Source of the DNA: Cyprinodon diabolis
Lineage: Eukaryota > Chordata > Actinopteri > Cyprinodontiformes > Cyprinodontidae
Direction of reading: 5' to 3'
DNA length: 64,000 bases
Assembly: GCA_030533445.1 (NCBI GenBank)
Contig: CM060080.1
Span: 22,273,377-22,337,376, forward strand
This document shows positions 47,643 through 59,242 of the stretch, piece by piece. Both the position numbers and the translations under genes were made by a program. The notes beneath the pieces were generated by a model that saw nothing but the letters and a program-made list of their open reading frames with translations, was not told where the DNA came from and did no database searches. How positions within the stretch are numbered: position 1 is the stretch's first letter; each line of letters starts with the position of its first letter.

Positions 47643-49077
47643 CAATGAGGAAAGTGGGCATGTTCTCCCACTTAGAAATCATGGTGGGGTCTGAAATTGT
47701 CATCATAGGTGCATGTCAACTGTGGGAGACATAACCTAAACAAAAAAAGTATTTGAAGAACTGTCTATCAACTAGAATTCTGATCCTCAAGGACCTGGTT
47801 AGTCTGCCTTCAAAATGTCCACCTCCATTCCATTTATAATCCTAAATTAGATGCACCTGTTTGATGTGGTTAGCTGCATAAAGGCACTGTCCACCCCATA
47901 CAATCATTAAGAATTTAACTACTAACATGGCCAGGACCAAAGAGCTGTCCAAAGACACTAGAGTCAAAATTTACACCTCTACAAGGCTGGAAAGGGTTAC
48001 AGGGAAACTGCCAGACAGCTTGGTGAAAAAAGGTCCACTGTTAGAGCAATCACTAGAAAATGGAAGAGGCTAAACATGACTGTCTATCTCCCTCGGACTG
48101 GGGCTCCATGCAGGATCTCACCCTGTGGGGTCTTTTTGATCCTAAGAAAGGTGAGAAATAAGCGCAGAACTACATGGGAGGAGCTGGTCATGACCTGAAA
48201 AGAGCTGGGATCACAGTTTTCAAGGTTATTGTTGGTAATACACTAAGACGTCGTGGTTTGAAATCATGCAAGGCCCAGAAAGTTCCCCTGTTTTAACCAG
48301 CACATCAAGGCCCGTCCTAAGTTTGCCAATGACCATTTGGATGATCCAGAGGAGTCAAGGGAGAACGTCATGTGGTCAGATGAGATCAAAATAGAACCTT
48401 TTGGTCACAATTCCAATAACCATGTTTGGAGGAAGAAGAATGATAAGTACCATCCCAAGAACACAGATTCTACTGTTAAGCATGGGTGGTAGCATCATGC
48501 TTTGGGAGTGTTTTTCTGCACACAGGTGAGGGGCTCTGCACTGCATTAAGGAGAGGATGAGCAGGGCCATGTATTGTGAGATTTTAGGGAACAAACTCTT
48601 TCCCTCAGTGAGAGCATTGTAGATGGGTGGAGGCTGGGTCTTCCAACATGACAATGACCCAAAGCACACAGCCAGGGTAACCAAGGAGTGGGTCTGGAAG
48701 AAGCATATCATGGTTCTGGTGTGGCCCAGCCAGTCTCCAGGCCTAAACCCATTAGATAATCTTTGGAGGAAACTCAAACTCCATGTTTCTTAGTGACAAA
48801 CCAGAAACCTGACTGATCTAGAGAAGATCTATGTGGAGGAATGGGCCAAAATCCCTCCTGCAGTTTGTGCAAATATGATGCAAAACTACAGGAAACATTA
48901 GACCCCTGTAATTTTAAACATAGGCTACTGTACCTTATATTAACATTGGTTTTCTCAGGTGTTCAAATACCTATTTGCAGCTGTGTGATACAAATAAATA
49001 GTTAAATAGTTTTTTTTAGATTATGTCTCAGTGGACATGCACCTATGATGACAATTTAAGACCCTTCTTTGATTTTT
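47643..49077 (+). mobile_element. Old Tc1/mariner element related to family A
   Basis: The left end CAATGAGGAAA after TA at 47641-47642 joins directly to GTTCTCCCACTTAGAAATCA, so part of the left inverted repeat is lost. The right part has GTGTTCAAATACCTATTTGC, then an inverted-repeat stretch (GACATGCACCTATGATGACA), and breaks off near 49077 before the terminal bases. The transposase relic inside is clearly related to family A but far more diverged. The ends match a fish Tc1 family with CAGTGAGGAAAATAAG termini. Confidence 0.8.
47927..48952 (+). pseudogene. Tc1-like transposase relic
   Basis: Starts MARTKELSKDTRVKI at 47927, aligning with [15 protein letters not shown] of family A, then frameshifts. 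Later segments in other frames include a YLPRTGAPCRISPCGV-like linker region, the HGW-SIMLWECFSA box near 48480-48520, [17 protein letters not shown] near 48640 (second Asp) and [19 protein letters not shown] near 48735. The last of these has the DLNPIEN motif altered to GLNPLDN, replacing the third acidic site. [21 protein letters not shown] then a stop follow. Multiple indels and stops. Confidence 0.85.
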
Positions 49078-50020
49078 ATGTTTTTTATTTTACTCTGTGC
49101 TCTGATGGGGGACTAATGGTAAACCACCAGGCAAAAAAGAAGAAAAAACTCTGAAATCTGGATGATTTCACTCAGATGATCCACTTCTTGTATTATTATG
49201 ATTCAATTATGGCATAAGCTTCTAGCTGTACTAACTTGATGAAATAATGTTGTAGCATTTCATTTTTATCTGCTCCCAAGTCGTCCTCACTACAGAAAGG
49301 AACACGAGACCCCCCCCCCCCCCCCCCCCCAATCTTCGTATTTCTGTGGGATAAGTTTTTGTTCCTCACCTGAGAAATGCGTTGCTCTCCCTTCTGCACT
49401 CATGATTATGATTGGTCTGCTACCTTGAACCCGCCCCTTTATACGTACGGCGTTCAGATAATGCTGGATTGCGTTAACAAGTTGATAACTCACTTTGCGG
49501 TATAGCTGATCCTGACTGCAATTGGATAGGATAAACTAGGTTGGGCTCGCTTCGTGGTATGGGCCTCAGGCCTCAGTGGTCATACTGATGTCGATGCAGA
49601 GGGACTGAGTAAAGTGATATGAGTGAGGAGGTGGAGGAAAAGACAGATGGGAAGGGACAAGACGAGGAGGAGGAAATGATGACGAAAGGAGAAATAAAAC
49701 CAATAAAGAGCAGACCTTAAAAAAACAAAGCAACGCCAGATAGAGGGTCAATATGCAGGACTGGGTCAGCATATAATTTTATTTATCTTTTGATATCTGA
49801 GGATAGTGGGTAGAAAATATGTTTAGCTTTATCTAAGGATTTAGCATTTTTGTTTTAGTTACAAGTTGCTTTGATCTTTACAGTATAAAAAGCTGCAAAT
49901 TGAATTAAATGTAAAATTGTATTTATTTCCATTATTAAATATATAAAGAAACAATTTAAATTTTTGGAAAAATATACATTTTGTTAAATCAAATTATTAT
50001 TATTATTTTTTTTATTGTAC
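49078..50020. other. slc4a11 intron segment with poly-C tract, no gene seen
   Basis: AT-rich except for a 21-base C run at 49310-49330 and a moderately GC-rich patch around 49370-49560. No coding region or RNA gene recognised. Confidence 0.45.
49310..49330. repeat. Poly-C tract (21 C)
   Basis: Uninterrupted run of 21 cytosines, unusual in this AT-rich setting. The length may be imprecise if sequencing slipped. Confidence 0.9.
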
Positions 50021-50034
50021 ATGCATTCTCATGC

Positions 50035-50322
50035 CATGGGATTAAAGGCCTCTCCAAACCAAGCTTCCAGGCTGAATTCAGACCCCAGTCAGATGATAGA
50101 TGAGTATCTCCTAGATATTCATTGTGACACTGAGCTGGCTACGCTTTCAGCTCTTGGCTGGGGCAACATGTGGGCAAAAACATGCCAGGTGGCTCTCTGG
50201 GAGAAAACTAGGCTGCTGCTGACCACTGATCTTGTTGAGCAGGGATTCAGCCCAATCCTCCACACGAAGTCCAAGTTCTACAATCACTTGGACTCGGTGG
50301 CTTTAGGTGAACTATGACAGAA
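50035..50322 (+). pseudogene. hAT transposase C-terminal fragment (ZBED5/FAM200-like), tentative
   Basis: The plus-strand peptide includes IDEYLLDIHCDTELATLSAL, then GNMWAKTCQ, TRLLLTTDLVEQGFSPILHT and KSKFYNHLDSVALGEL. Domesticated or free hAT transposases of the ZBED5/SCAND3/FAM200 type end with a similar series: EEL--LQ-D--LK, FW, LLPF-TTYLCE-GFS-L--IK-K-RNRLD---LRLAL. The series is aligned along its length, with CE to VE and RNRL to YNHL changes. There is no upstream BED finger or catalytic core, so it is a 3' relic or a retrocopy fragment. Identification is by pattern only. Confidence 0.5.
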
Positions 50323-52171
50323 ACTCCCCCGCTATGCAGTTTGCTGTAATAACGTAAAAAATCACTGGTAGAGAAACACTAGATGAAAGGCTTTCTCTAG
50401 CTTTGTAAGGTTTTAATACATTTCCTTTGAAAGTTATCCTAATCCTTCTGCTTCACCTCTTCTAAGGTGCTGGCTTGTTTTCTGCTGAAAGAAAAAAATT
50501 ATTAAATGTTATCTGGCATTTCTGATTTGTGGTTGTTTAATCAATATGTAAATCCGTATCTCGGGGCCTTTTTTTGTGACAATCTATGTTTGAATTGAAA
50601 TCTTTAGCCTTTTTTTATTGGTTACTGCCAGGCCTGCCTAAAATACATTTAGTAAGTTAACTTTCTTTGAAATAGCTGAATAAATGTGGAAAAAAGTTTA
50701 TATAATTTCTTTCCACATGGCTTTCTTCACCCATAAAAAAGTTTGTCATACATACATGTGCTTTCTTGATTACTCTGATGATAAATGCAGAAACAACAAT
50801 ATTAGCTATAACAGCAAGAATACATTTTCGAAAAATATTATTTTCAACAATAATATTTATTATTACTTAAAGTATTAGCATCTTGGGAATCAAATTGTAT
50901 CTAAGAATTATCATTTGAAAAAACAACCGAGAAACAAAAGGTAAATACAGAAGGGGAGGGACAGGATGGGGAAGATGTAGAGCTGGTTGGAATTTTACTT
51001 TGCTCACAGTTGAAGGGATTTTCAGAATTAAAAAAATATATATAAATATAATAATAATATATATGTATACAACAAGAAGAAGACGTTGCAAATAAGCTTT
51101 GTTTCAATCTGGGTTCTCTGTTGGGTTTTCAGACTCACAGCATCAATGTCGGCTCTGATGCTGCTTGACCCGAGTAATGCGACACTTATAGCCTAAGTAT
51201 AGGAGTGATTTGTATGATGTGAGTCTTTATGTGCTGAACCACCTTCAGTCCACTCATTGTGAAGCTTCCCCAAATTCTAGAAATGATTTAGATAGTATAT
51301 CCTCTTCATGATGCAGTTCTCCCTCTTTCTGTCGCATCTTTTCCTTTTTCCTGCTGTTCAACATTTATTTCCCAGTTTTATAAAATATAAAAAAAAAAAA
51401 ATTATGATCTGTAGGCCATAACCATGAAATGACAAAGACTTGAAATATTTCACTCTTTGTCTAAAAAATTTATATAAGAGTTTCCCTTCCTGAAGAGAGC
51501 GACAAAAACGGTTAAACTTTTAGGCAACATTTATTTTACTGTTAATATATAAATACTAGCTCTTTTGCAACACAAAGTTAAAAACTTCACCCTTTTTCCC
51601 ATTTTGAAGCGCTCTCTTTATAACTCGCTTTGGGAACTGTTATCACTGTAACATGTTTCCTACTACTTCCATCTCCTTGTCCTAAATTTCTGCCACCCTA
51701 ACGTCCTTCTACTTTTTTCACATTACTTTTTACAAAGTTACAGCCACATTCAATGAATTAGGAAATAAACGTTAAGCTTATTTATTTCACAAACTCAACT
51801 CACTAAGGGAAACACATTTTATAGTTCATTACACATCCACTGATGTCTTCAAGTCATTATTTCTGTTAATGATTATTTTCCACTAACAGCTAACCAAACA
51901 CATAAAATAACAGCTCCATTTTAATATAGAAATGTTACAGAGCAATAAAAAAGCTGTTCCAATACAGAAATGCATATTTAAATATTAGCCTAAGGAATTT
52001 TATTTTTAAAAACCCTTTTAATGGACAAGCGACCCAGATCAGAATGTATGTTTAGTTGTTAAATGTGACAGTAACATGTCTTCTTTAATTTTCCTTGCAA
52101 TTGTTACTGTATTTACTTTTGCATGCTTTCTCATACACCGCTTAAAACCTTGATGTATAGTTTCTGCTTAC
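50323..52171. other. slc4a11 intron segment, no gene seen
   Basis: AT-rich intron leading to the exon at 52172. A TA-rich patch lies near 51040-51065. No repeat family or exon recognised. Confidence 0.5.
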
Positions 52172-52400
52172 CGTTGACTTCTTGAGCTCCTGCGTCAGTG
52201 AAAAGCATGCTCATCACCTCCTCAAAGTTGCACCCAGGCTCACACACGAGGCTGTCCTCGGCTACGTGATGCAGCATTCTCTTGAGAACATCATCCAGGG
52301 AGGCGGCTGTCTCATCCAACAATATACTAGCCCTTGCCAGGAAGCCATCCAAGTCCCGGTGTGCCCGAACCTCCTCCTCAAAGTTCATGAGCTTCACATA
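52172..52400 (-). CDS. slc4a11: slc4a11 exon (LDGFLARAS block)
   Basis: Internal exon of 229 bp, 76 codons plus one base. Minus-strand acceptor ATCCACAG, start at TAT (YVKLMNFEEEVRAHRDLDG), end at AAC-G before GTAAGC (phase 1). The product contains RAHRDLDGFLARASILLDE and FEEVMSMLFTDAGAQ, matching the human SLC4A11 order NF-EE-RAHRDLDGFL through MLFTDAGA. This is the first half of the conserved cytoplasmic domain. The frame stays open upstream of the acceptor for about 20 codons, but phase matching with the 57.75-kb exon and the AG fix the start. The downstream intron (23981-52171) is the largest in the window and carries most of the transposons. Confidence 0.95.
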
Positions 52401-52946
52401 CTGTGGATGAGATTCACTTATATCATCACTTGACTTAAAGCCACAGAGTCCATGTATATTCAAGCAGTTTGTTTTTTTGTTTTGAAAAAAACTAACAAAA
52501 AAAAAAAAACTTTCAACTTTTTTGCACTAAACATAACTGGAAAAAAAACTTGTAAAGAGAGCAATTCTAGCCCGAACTGCAAGTCCTCTGTGTCATGGTG
52601 CAAAATGTATTTCATTTTCATTCATATTCCTGATTTTTATATAGGGATTAAAAACACAAGATATTCTGAGGAAATTGTCCCTGATCATGCAGATCATATA
52701 ATGACATTGGCTGTCATGGCACATAAATCAAGGCGGCCATCTTTGGGAGGTTGACCTGAGACCAGAACAAGCATGCCAGAGGCGGATTTCACAGTATTTT
52801 GGGATTTCTCATTAACATGTTGGTAAAAAACAAAACAATCATTTCACGTTTTTGCTTTATTGTTATTCCTTTATTTAAAAAATAAAATACAAAGATAAAT
52901 CTGGCCTTGAAGGTTTTTTTTTTTTTTTTGTGTTGTTAATTCATGA

Positions 52947-52948
<2 letters not shown>

Positions 52949-53034
<86 letters not shown>
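52949..53034. repeat. (TA)n microsatellite, ~86 bp
   Basis: Essentially pure alternating AT for about 43 units, flanked by poly-T runs on both sides. It is prone to cruciform extrusion and length change. Confidence 0.95.
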
Positions 53035-53042
<8 letters not shown>

Positions 53043-56000
53043 TTTTAGGTTCTAATGGCCTTTATTTTGTTATTTTTCAAACAATGTGGACAGGAAAGTG
53101 GGTTACAAGAGAGGGAAGCGACACATTCAGCAAAGGTCAGCAGGATCAGGAACTAACCTGTAGCAGCTGGTAAATGGTTTAGACACTCTCCCTTCACACC
53201 ATAGCAGCACCCCAGTTTTTGATTGTTAATGTCTGTTAAACTAATTAACATATTCATCTATGAAATGGTCATTAAGAAAGTATTTCATGTCTTTTAAAAA
53301 AGAGAAAAAGACATTTTAAGAACAATCAATGAAGATTTTCTTCGTCTCAAAACAAGGGAACAAATTAATCTAGCAATTCTTTGACTATGTTGATTCCACT
53401 CATAAATCCTGTGAATTGGACACATTCTCTAACCTTATTCCTTTCTGAGAAGACACACGAATATGTCACCCATAATGTAAAATTCACAACCATGATTCTT
53501 CTTATATGTTTTATTTGACAAATACAAAACAAATGATAATCTACAAAGACAAAGTTCATAAAACAGGATCAATCTAATCTTTGATTTCCTTGAACTGAAG
53601 GATGTTAATTTTCTTTGTGATCGAGAATTTGAGAAATCTAAAGAGAAATAAGAATATACAGTGACATTTTAAATCATGTATATCAACCATATTTGTGAAT
53701 ATATATGTGAGAATGTATGAGGGCCTTATTTGATAATTATTTAGCAAAATATATTACAGTTAACTAATAAAAAAAACTATATGAATAATAAAAACTATAT
53801 GAATCTATAACGCATTTGGCAAGTTTGCTTGAGTTAAAGCGCTGATAGATCCACTGCTCTCAAAGCTAACTGTTAATTTCCAGGGAATGTAATGAAGCTC
53901 TCCATTGTCTGAGTGTAGAAAAAATGTTTTCCACCACTTTTGGTTTTTGCGTCATTTGCGTGCAAAACGTTTCTGTGCTCAGACAACTGGGCTTATGAAA
54001 TAAATAAAAACATATAATTAAGGCTCGTTATGTTTTTTTTTTATATTTCATTTAGTGCAAAAGAATCGGAAAACAAAATAATGGGAATAAGGAAGGAGGA
54101 TGAAGCTTTCAGACGGATTTTGAATAATAATACCACTTATTGTTATGGATTTGTATAATATATTATATTACATGATTTTTAGACTTCATTGACTTCATTA
54201 TTACTATGCAATGTGATTTGCTGATTGTTTTTTTATTATAAATTAAAGTAATCTATTTATGCTATGAAATACTTGAGTCTTGAGTCCCCCTGAAAATGAG
54301 AACACGATTTGTTCGATGCTGTAGCGCACATATTGTTTACATTAGGACCAGTCTAACAAGGGAGCACCAATATGGCGGCCGATGGCTTCACTTCAACCAA
54401 TCAGCAATCCAATAAATACATAGAGATCAGTGGCTACAGAAGAAAGGTTTAGATCAAGACTTAAAAATATGATATTAACAGAAGGTCTAATGTGTCTGAA
54501 CCAGAGCTAGTTTGCAAAGAAGAATGGACAACCATGTTATATAATAAATAAATCTTTGTGAAAATAATATATACTTGAAAAATAAGAAACATAGCAAACA
54601 ATTGTTGTTGGCTTAGCAAGCTTCAGCCAGATACCGGAGAGAGGACTAGTTCCTGTTTGGGATCAGCCAATGGGTATGCAGGTCAAACCTACTGATGCAG
54701 ATTGGCTGAGTTACGTCGTCATTCACTTAAAAAGTGTCATCATGAAATACAAAGTAAAGGGGAAATACATTATTAAAAAAATAAATATCTGACTTATTAA
54801 AAGTTACATTTTCAAATAAAGACTTCCTAAATAAAAAAAAATAAAAATCATGAACAACAATTTCTATTTTTGGGATAAATAATTTAACTAACCAATTATT
54901 TTCTGAGAATTGTTTCTGCATTCAGTTAATTCATGGTTTAAATGTTCCATTAAATAGTGATGCATTATTTATTCAAGTAGATCGTTTTTTCAGAATGATT
55001 TTGAGCACACGTATGTTACATAAAATATCAGTTTCCGGATGTTCAAAGCTGGTAGTTCTATAAAACATTAAGTCAGGTGGGCTGAACAGAAATATGAGGA
55101 TATTTAAGTTGTGTAACACACAATAAGTTACCCCTTTATATAACATAAGTATGTAACTCTTACTTTAGGCTCTTTTAATTTGACAAAATAAAACAAACAA
55201 AATTTGTATCTGATAGATTGACTCTTTATAAATGGGTATTTGTCTTATCTTAATTGTGCAAAAACTGCAGACTTTAAATCCTTTATTCACAAAATGCAGA
55301 TTTAAATTAACATGGAAAGCTGCAGAACTGGCAAAGAAATGATATGCTGTTATATTTAGGACAGTTTTACCTAAAAAAAAAACAAACACTTTTGCAAAAT
55401 TGGACTAAAGAATAGAGTTTTAAATATGTTGCAGGTTTAACAGTCTCTTTGTAGCTGCTTGAAGATGTTTATTATACAATAATCTTGCTAATAAGCTGTG
55501 GAAATAAAAACCTGCCACTCTCTGGATGAAATGCCATTACATAGCAGATCAGATTGGCATATTATCATGCAGAATTGTATTTTCACCATCAGAATTGTAA
55601 AATGCTACAAAAGTGAAAAATGACTTAAAATGTCTGCGCCTATAGATTTTGTCAACGCCCTCCTACTGACAGTCAAACACTAATAAGACGTGTGCTTTAT
55701 TCACCCAAGGTTTATTCCAATAGTACAAGTGCAGAATGACATGCAGATGGGTGAGCGAACAGAAGGACAAACAAAGCTCGATTAAAAGCCCAGACACTCT
55801 CTAGACCCCGGTTTTATTGATTGTGGGGCAGGCTGAAATTCTAAAGATAAGTGGTACTCCTGCTGTTCTTTTTAAAATAGTCAAGCATCAAAACAAAGAC
55901 CATAGAACGTCTAACGTTTGCAGTTATTTTTGCAAACAACTTTCAAAACATATAAATAAAACAGAAATATTTGCTGTTTAAACCTGATAGCAGCTGGGTC

Positions 56001-57378
56001 TTTGACCGTTTTGTCTGCACCAGTAAGATTTTTAGAAATATCAGGATTTAGAGCTGATTTAACACCAATCAAAAACAAGGATCCCGTCAGAATTGTAGGG
56101 AGGATTACATCTGGTCTGATTGTTAACAGAGACTCGTTTTGAATAATTGTCGCTTTGCATACCAATAAAAAATACACATTGAACTAATTACAGGAAACAT
56201 CCTAAACGTCGGCTGAAGGGTGTTCTAGTTATTGCAGGTAAATTGTGAATGCTGCCATGCGAATTCATGAAAAGAGGAAAACAAGAAGGAGGGAGAAAGC
56301 AAACCGAACTGTGGCACAGAATGGTGGGATTAGTGAAAATGACCAGCAAAGCTGTTGGCAGGAAAAAAGGCACAGGAAACACAGATCACTGACAGCCTTG
56401 TAAGGGGGACGAATCTTGACATGCTTGTGAATTTCCTGTGTTTTTGATGAAGTGTGACAAATTCAAACATAGGTTTGTTAAACACAAAGACATCTGTGTT
56501 ATACTTGGGTGTGCCAACAAGTTGAACTGAAATTAATTAATAACCAACTTGGTGATAAGCAAAAAGATGAGAATCATAACCCCTTAACAGCATAAATAAA
56601 AGGGTTAATAATTAAGTTTTTATAATCACATGATAAAAAAACCCAGCATAGTTATTTATTTAGGCATTGTTCAGTGATGAAGGCTGCATAAAGCAGGTCA
56701 GAGTTAGGTTATGGAAAAGAGTCTTAGCATATCATTTGGCCTTTTCTCCCCAAAATGGTGAAGGAGGATAGCTGACATAGAGAACAAATCATACCAGTAA
56801 TAGAGTAATTTTAAAAAGTTAAATGATGAATTTTAAACAGCAATGTCTCTGAACAATGTGGAGCTTTGCAAGTAAAGACAGTTTCTAGTTTCTACTGGAT
56901 GCATCTAATAACACTGTATTTCTTTTTTTCTACTTTGTGTAAATCCGTTTAGTCTTATTGGTGTTTTAGTTTCTCTATTAATAAAGCTGGTATGAGAAGG
57001 TAATGCAAAACTGCATTCACTGTAATAACATTTATCTTTTTTCCCCAGCATGATTTCAGTTTTGATTCTTGTTTTTAATACCCAACTCGAGCCATCTTGG
57101 TGGATTCTTGGTGGATTATAATTTCTCTTGACTGTTCTTGATAGTTTTACAACTAAAGAGAGTGATTTTGAATTAGAGTTATAAATCAGATTTCAGTTAG
57201 TTCACATGTTCTCCTGTTAGAGAGCGTCAAGAAAGCTTTCAAACAAAAAAAAAACAAAAAATTTTGTTTTGTTTTCTTGCCCCAAACGGGAACTAGTAGA
57301 AAAAAAAATTGTAAAGTAAAATCTTCTCTAATACTCAAAACTAATTACTTTAAAGTGCTATTTACTGCATGGAATAAT

Positions 57379-57435
57379 CTATATATATATATATATAGAT
57401 ATATATAGATATATCTATATATATATATATATATA
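57379..57435. repeat. Self-complementary TA-rich tract
   Basis: CTATATATAT...ATATATATAG with two internal AGATATATATAGATATATCT units, nearly palindromic as a whole. Confidence 0.85.
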
Positions 57436-57751
57436 GCAATTACATTGCCCCCAAAAATGCAAATATCAGTCTGTTAGAAGTTTACTACTGAAGATTACCA
57501 CAAAAGAGTCTTAAATAAGAGGCAATCAACTTTACGTAATTTTTTCTGAAAATGTTTCAATTAACAGCAGAATTTGTATAGCCACTATTGAGGATTGCTT
57601 TTTATCTCTAGTTGAACGTAAAAAAGTAAGAAGAAAGTAATAGAAAGAAAGTAATAAGGAATAGGAAAGTAATATTATCAGTATCCTGTCAAAGACATAC
57701 AATCCCCTTATGACCTCTTTATTTTTTAAGAAGATCAATAATTTTGCTTAC

Positions 57752-57795
57752 CCGTCTTGATGTGTTCAGTAACACACAACCAGAGTCATCAGCAT
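57752..57795 (-). CDS. slc4a11: slc4a11 micro-exon (SGCVLLNTSRR)
   Basis: Very short exon of 44 bp. Minus-strand acceptor GTCTTCAG, then AT (completing a split codon) and 14 codons ADDSGCVLLNTSRR ending before GTAAGC in phase 0. Human SLC4A11 has the similar GCVLLHTSRK immediately before YLKLKNF, so order and phase fit the exon at 52172-52400. Because it is so short the call depends on splice signals, phase and context together. Upstream N-terminal exons were looked for between 57.8 and 64 kb and not seen; they are probably beyond the window. Confidence 0.85.
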
Positions 57796-59020
57796 CTGAA
57801 GACAAAACAAAGATTATTAAGTAAAGCAATAAAAAATTTCTGACTTTGGTCCATTTTTAGACAAACAACACATCACACCTGATTACTGTAAATTCCACTA
57901 GCATAAAAATTGATTTCATCAGGAAGTAAAAACACTTTACAAATTGTTCCATAATTTGTACACCAAATGCAGTAATGCACGGTTGTTTCGAACACAGGCA
58001 TCAAATCTAGTGGTCATGTAAGTGGCAGAAAAACTGAACATGACATAGCTGTAGTCTATGGCACATCAGAGCCTCAAAATTAGGGAATAAATACAAACCA
58101 CAAAATATAAGGCACCATTTGTTTTTTATATTTTAAAACAAACTATATTTGACTTGATGAAATATAACAATATCATCCTGGAAGTGCATTTGCCACATAA
58201 TTGCTGTTGTTCTACAGTTGTCCAAGTGGTAGATGGATTCTAAGTTATTTAAGTTTATCCTAAAGGCACTTTACTCAGACACTTTAATCAAGTAATACAG
58301 ATATTTATTACTGAAAAAATATATAAAGCCTCTATAGTCAATTAACAGATGTGGCTGACAAAGCATGATTGCCTAAAAATACAACAACCAAAAATCATAA
58401 AGGTATAGCAGAAAATTCCTTTGAGATTGGTATTCTATATCTCTGATTATGGTTTCAAAATAAGTATCATTGTAAAAGCTGTTTTTTTACAGGCTTCCTT
58501 TGATACTAAAGATCCTTTGCTAATGTTACAAGCCCCATCTCAGTAGAAAACAGTACTGTCTCAAGAGGTAGGGTTTCCTGAAAAGTAGCCAATTATAATT
58601 TACTTTCTTCTTCATTTCAGAAAAAAGCAAGAGAGCACAGAGGAGCATGGACTCGTGGTTGCTACTGAATCTGAACATGTAAAACATTTCAAATGCTTGT
58701 GGTGAGAAGTTATATCCATGTGATTTAAATAAAACTCAGAGAGTTTATCAGACCAAGTTTGCATAACTGCAACACGCTAAAAGTTTATCGTTAAACTCTG
58801 CTTATGCCGTCATTTAACCTTAGGTCCTTCCTGCATAGAGAAACATCAGTGCTGCTCGCCACTTTAGTACCAGACCATGTTGCCAGCCCCCATGATTTAT
58901 TTACTGAACTCTTTTGAGTACATATAAGAGGAGATGCTTTGAGGCCTAATTACCCTATCCATCATTCATTTATCAAAATTGTCAGTTTTAATCACATAAA
59001 TGTCACTTTATAAATCAATT
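57796..59020. other. slc4a11 intron segment, no gene seen
   Basis: Intron upstream of the micro-exon. I searched the minus strand for the preceding SLC4A11 exon (region before the conserved GCVLL block) and did not find it. No repeat recognised. Confidence 0.45.
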
Positions 59021-59242
59021 CACTGCTCAAAAAAATAAAGGGAACACTCAAGTAACACATCCTGGAAATGAATGAATGAAATGTTCTCATTCAATACTTT
59101 GTTCTGTAGAAAGTTGAATTAGCTGACAATAATCAAATTCACTAATCTATGGAGGCCTGGACACACAAAATTAAAGTGGAAAAACACACTACAGGCTAAC
59201 CCAACTTTGATGTAATGTACTTATTACAGGTCAAAATGAGCC

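Larger units (their letters stand above)
52401..57751. other. slc4a11 intron, no gene seen
   Basis: The 5.35-kb intron between the exons at 52172 and 57752. It holds a long (TA)n tract (52949-53034) and a palindromic TA tract (57379-57435). A patch at 54360-54420 with ATGGCGGCCGATGGC and two CCAAT-like words is less AT-rich but shows no gene. No exon or recognised transposon. Confidence 0.5.

Noticed and set aside
52943..53173. Open frame of repeating Tyr-Ile
   Set aside because: Product of the (TA)n microsatellite.
55911..56177. 88-codon minus-strand open frame
   Set aside because: No similarity I recognise to SLC4A11 or to any transposon protein, and no fitting splice phase.
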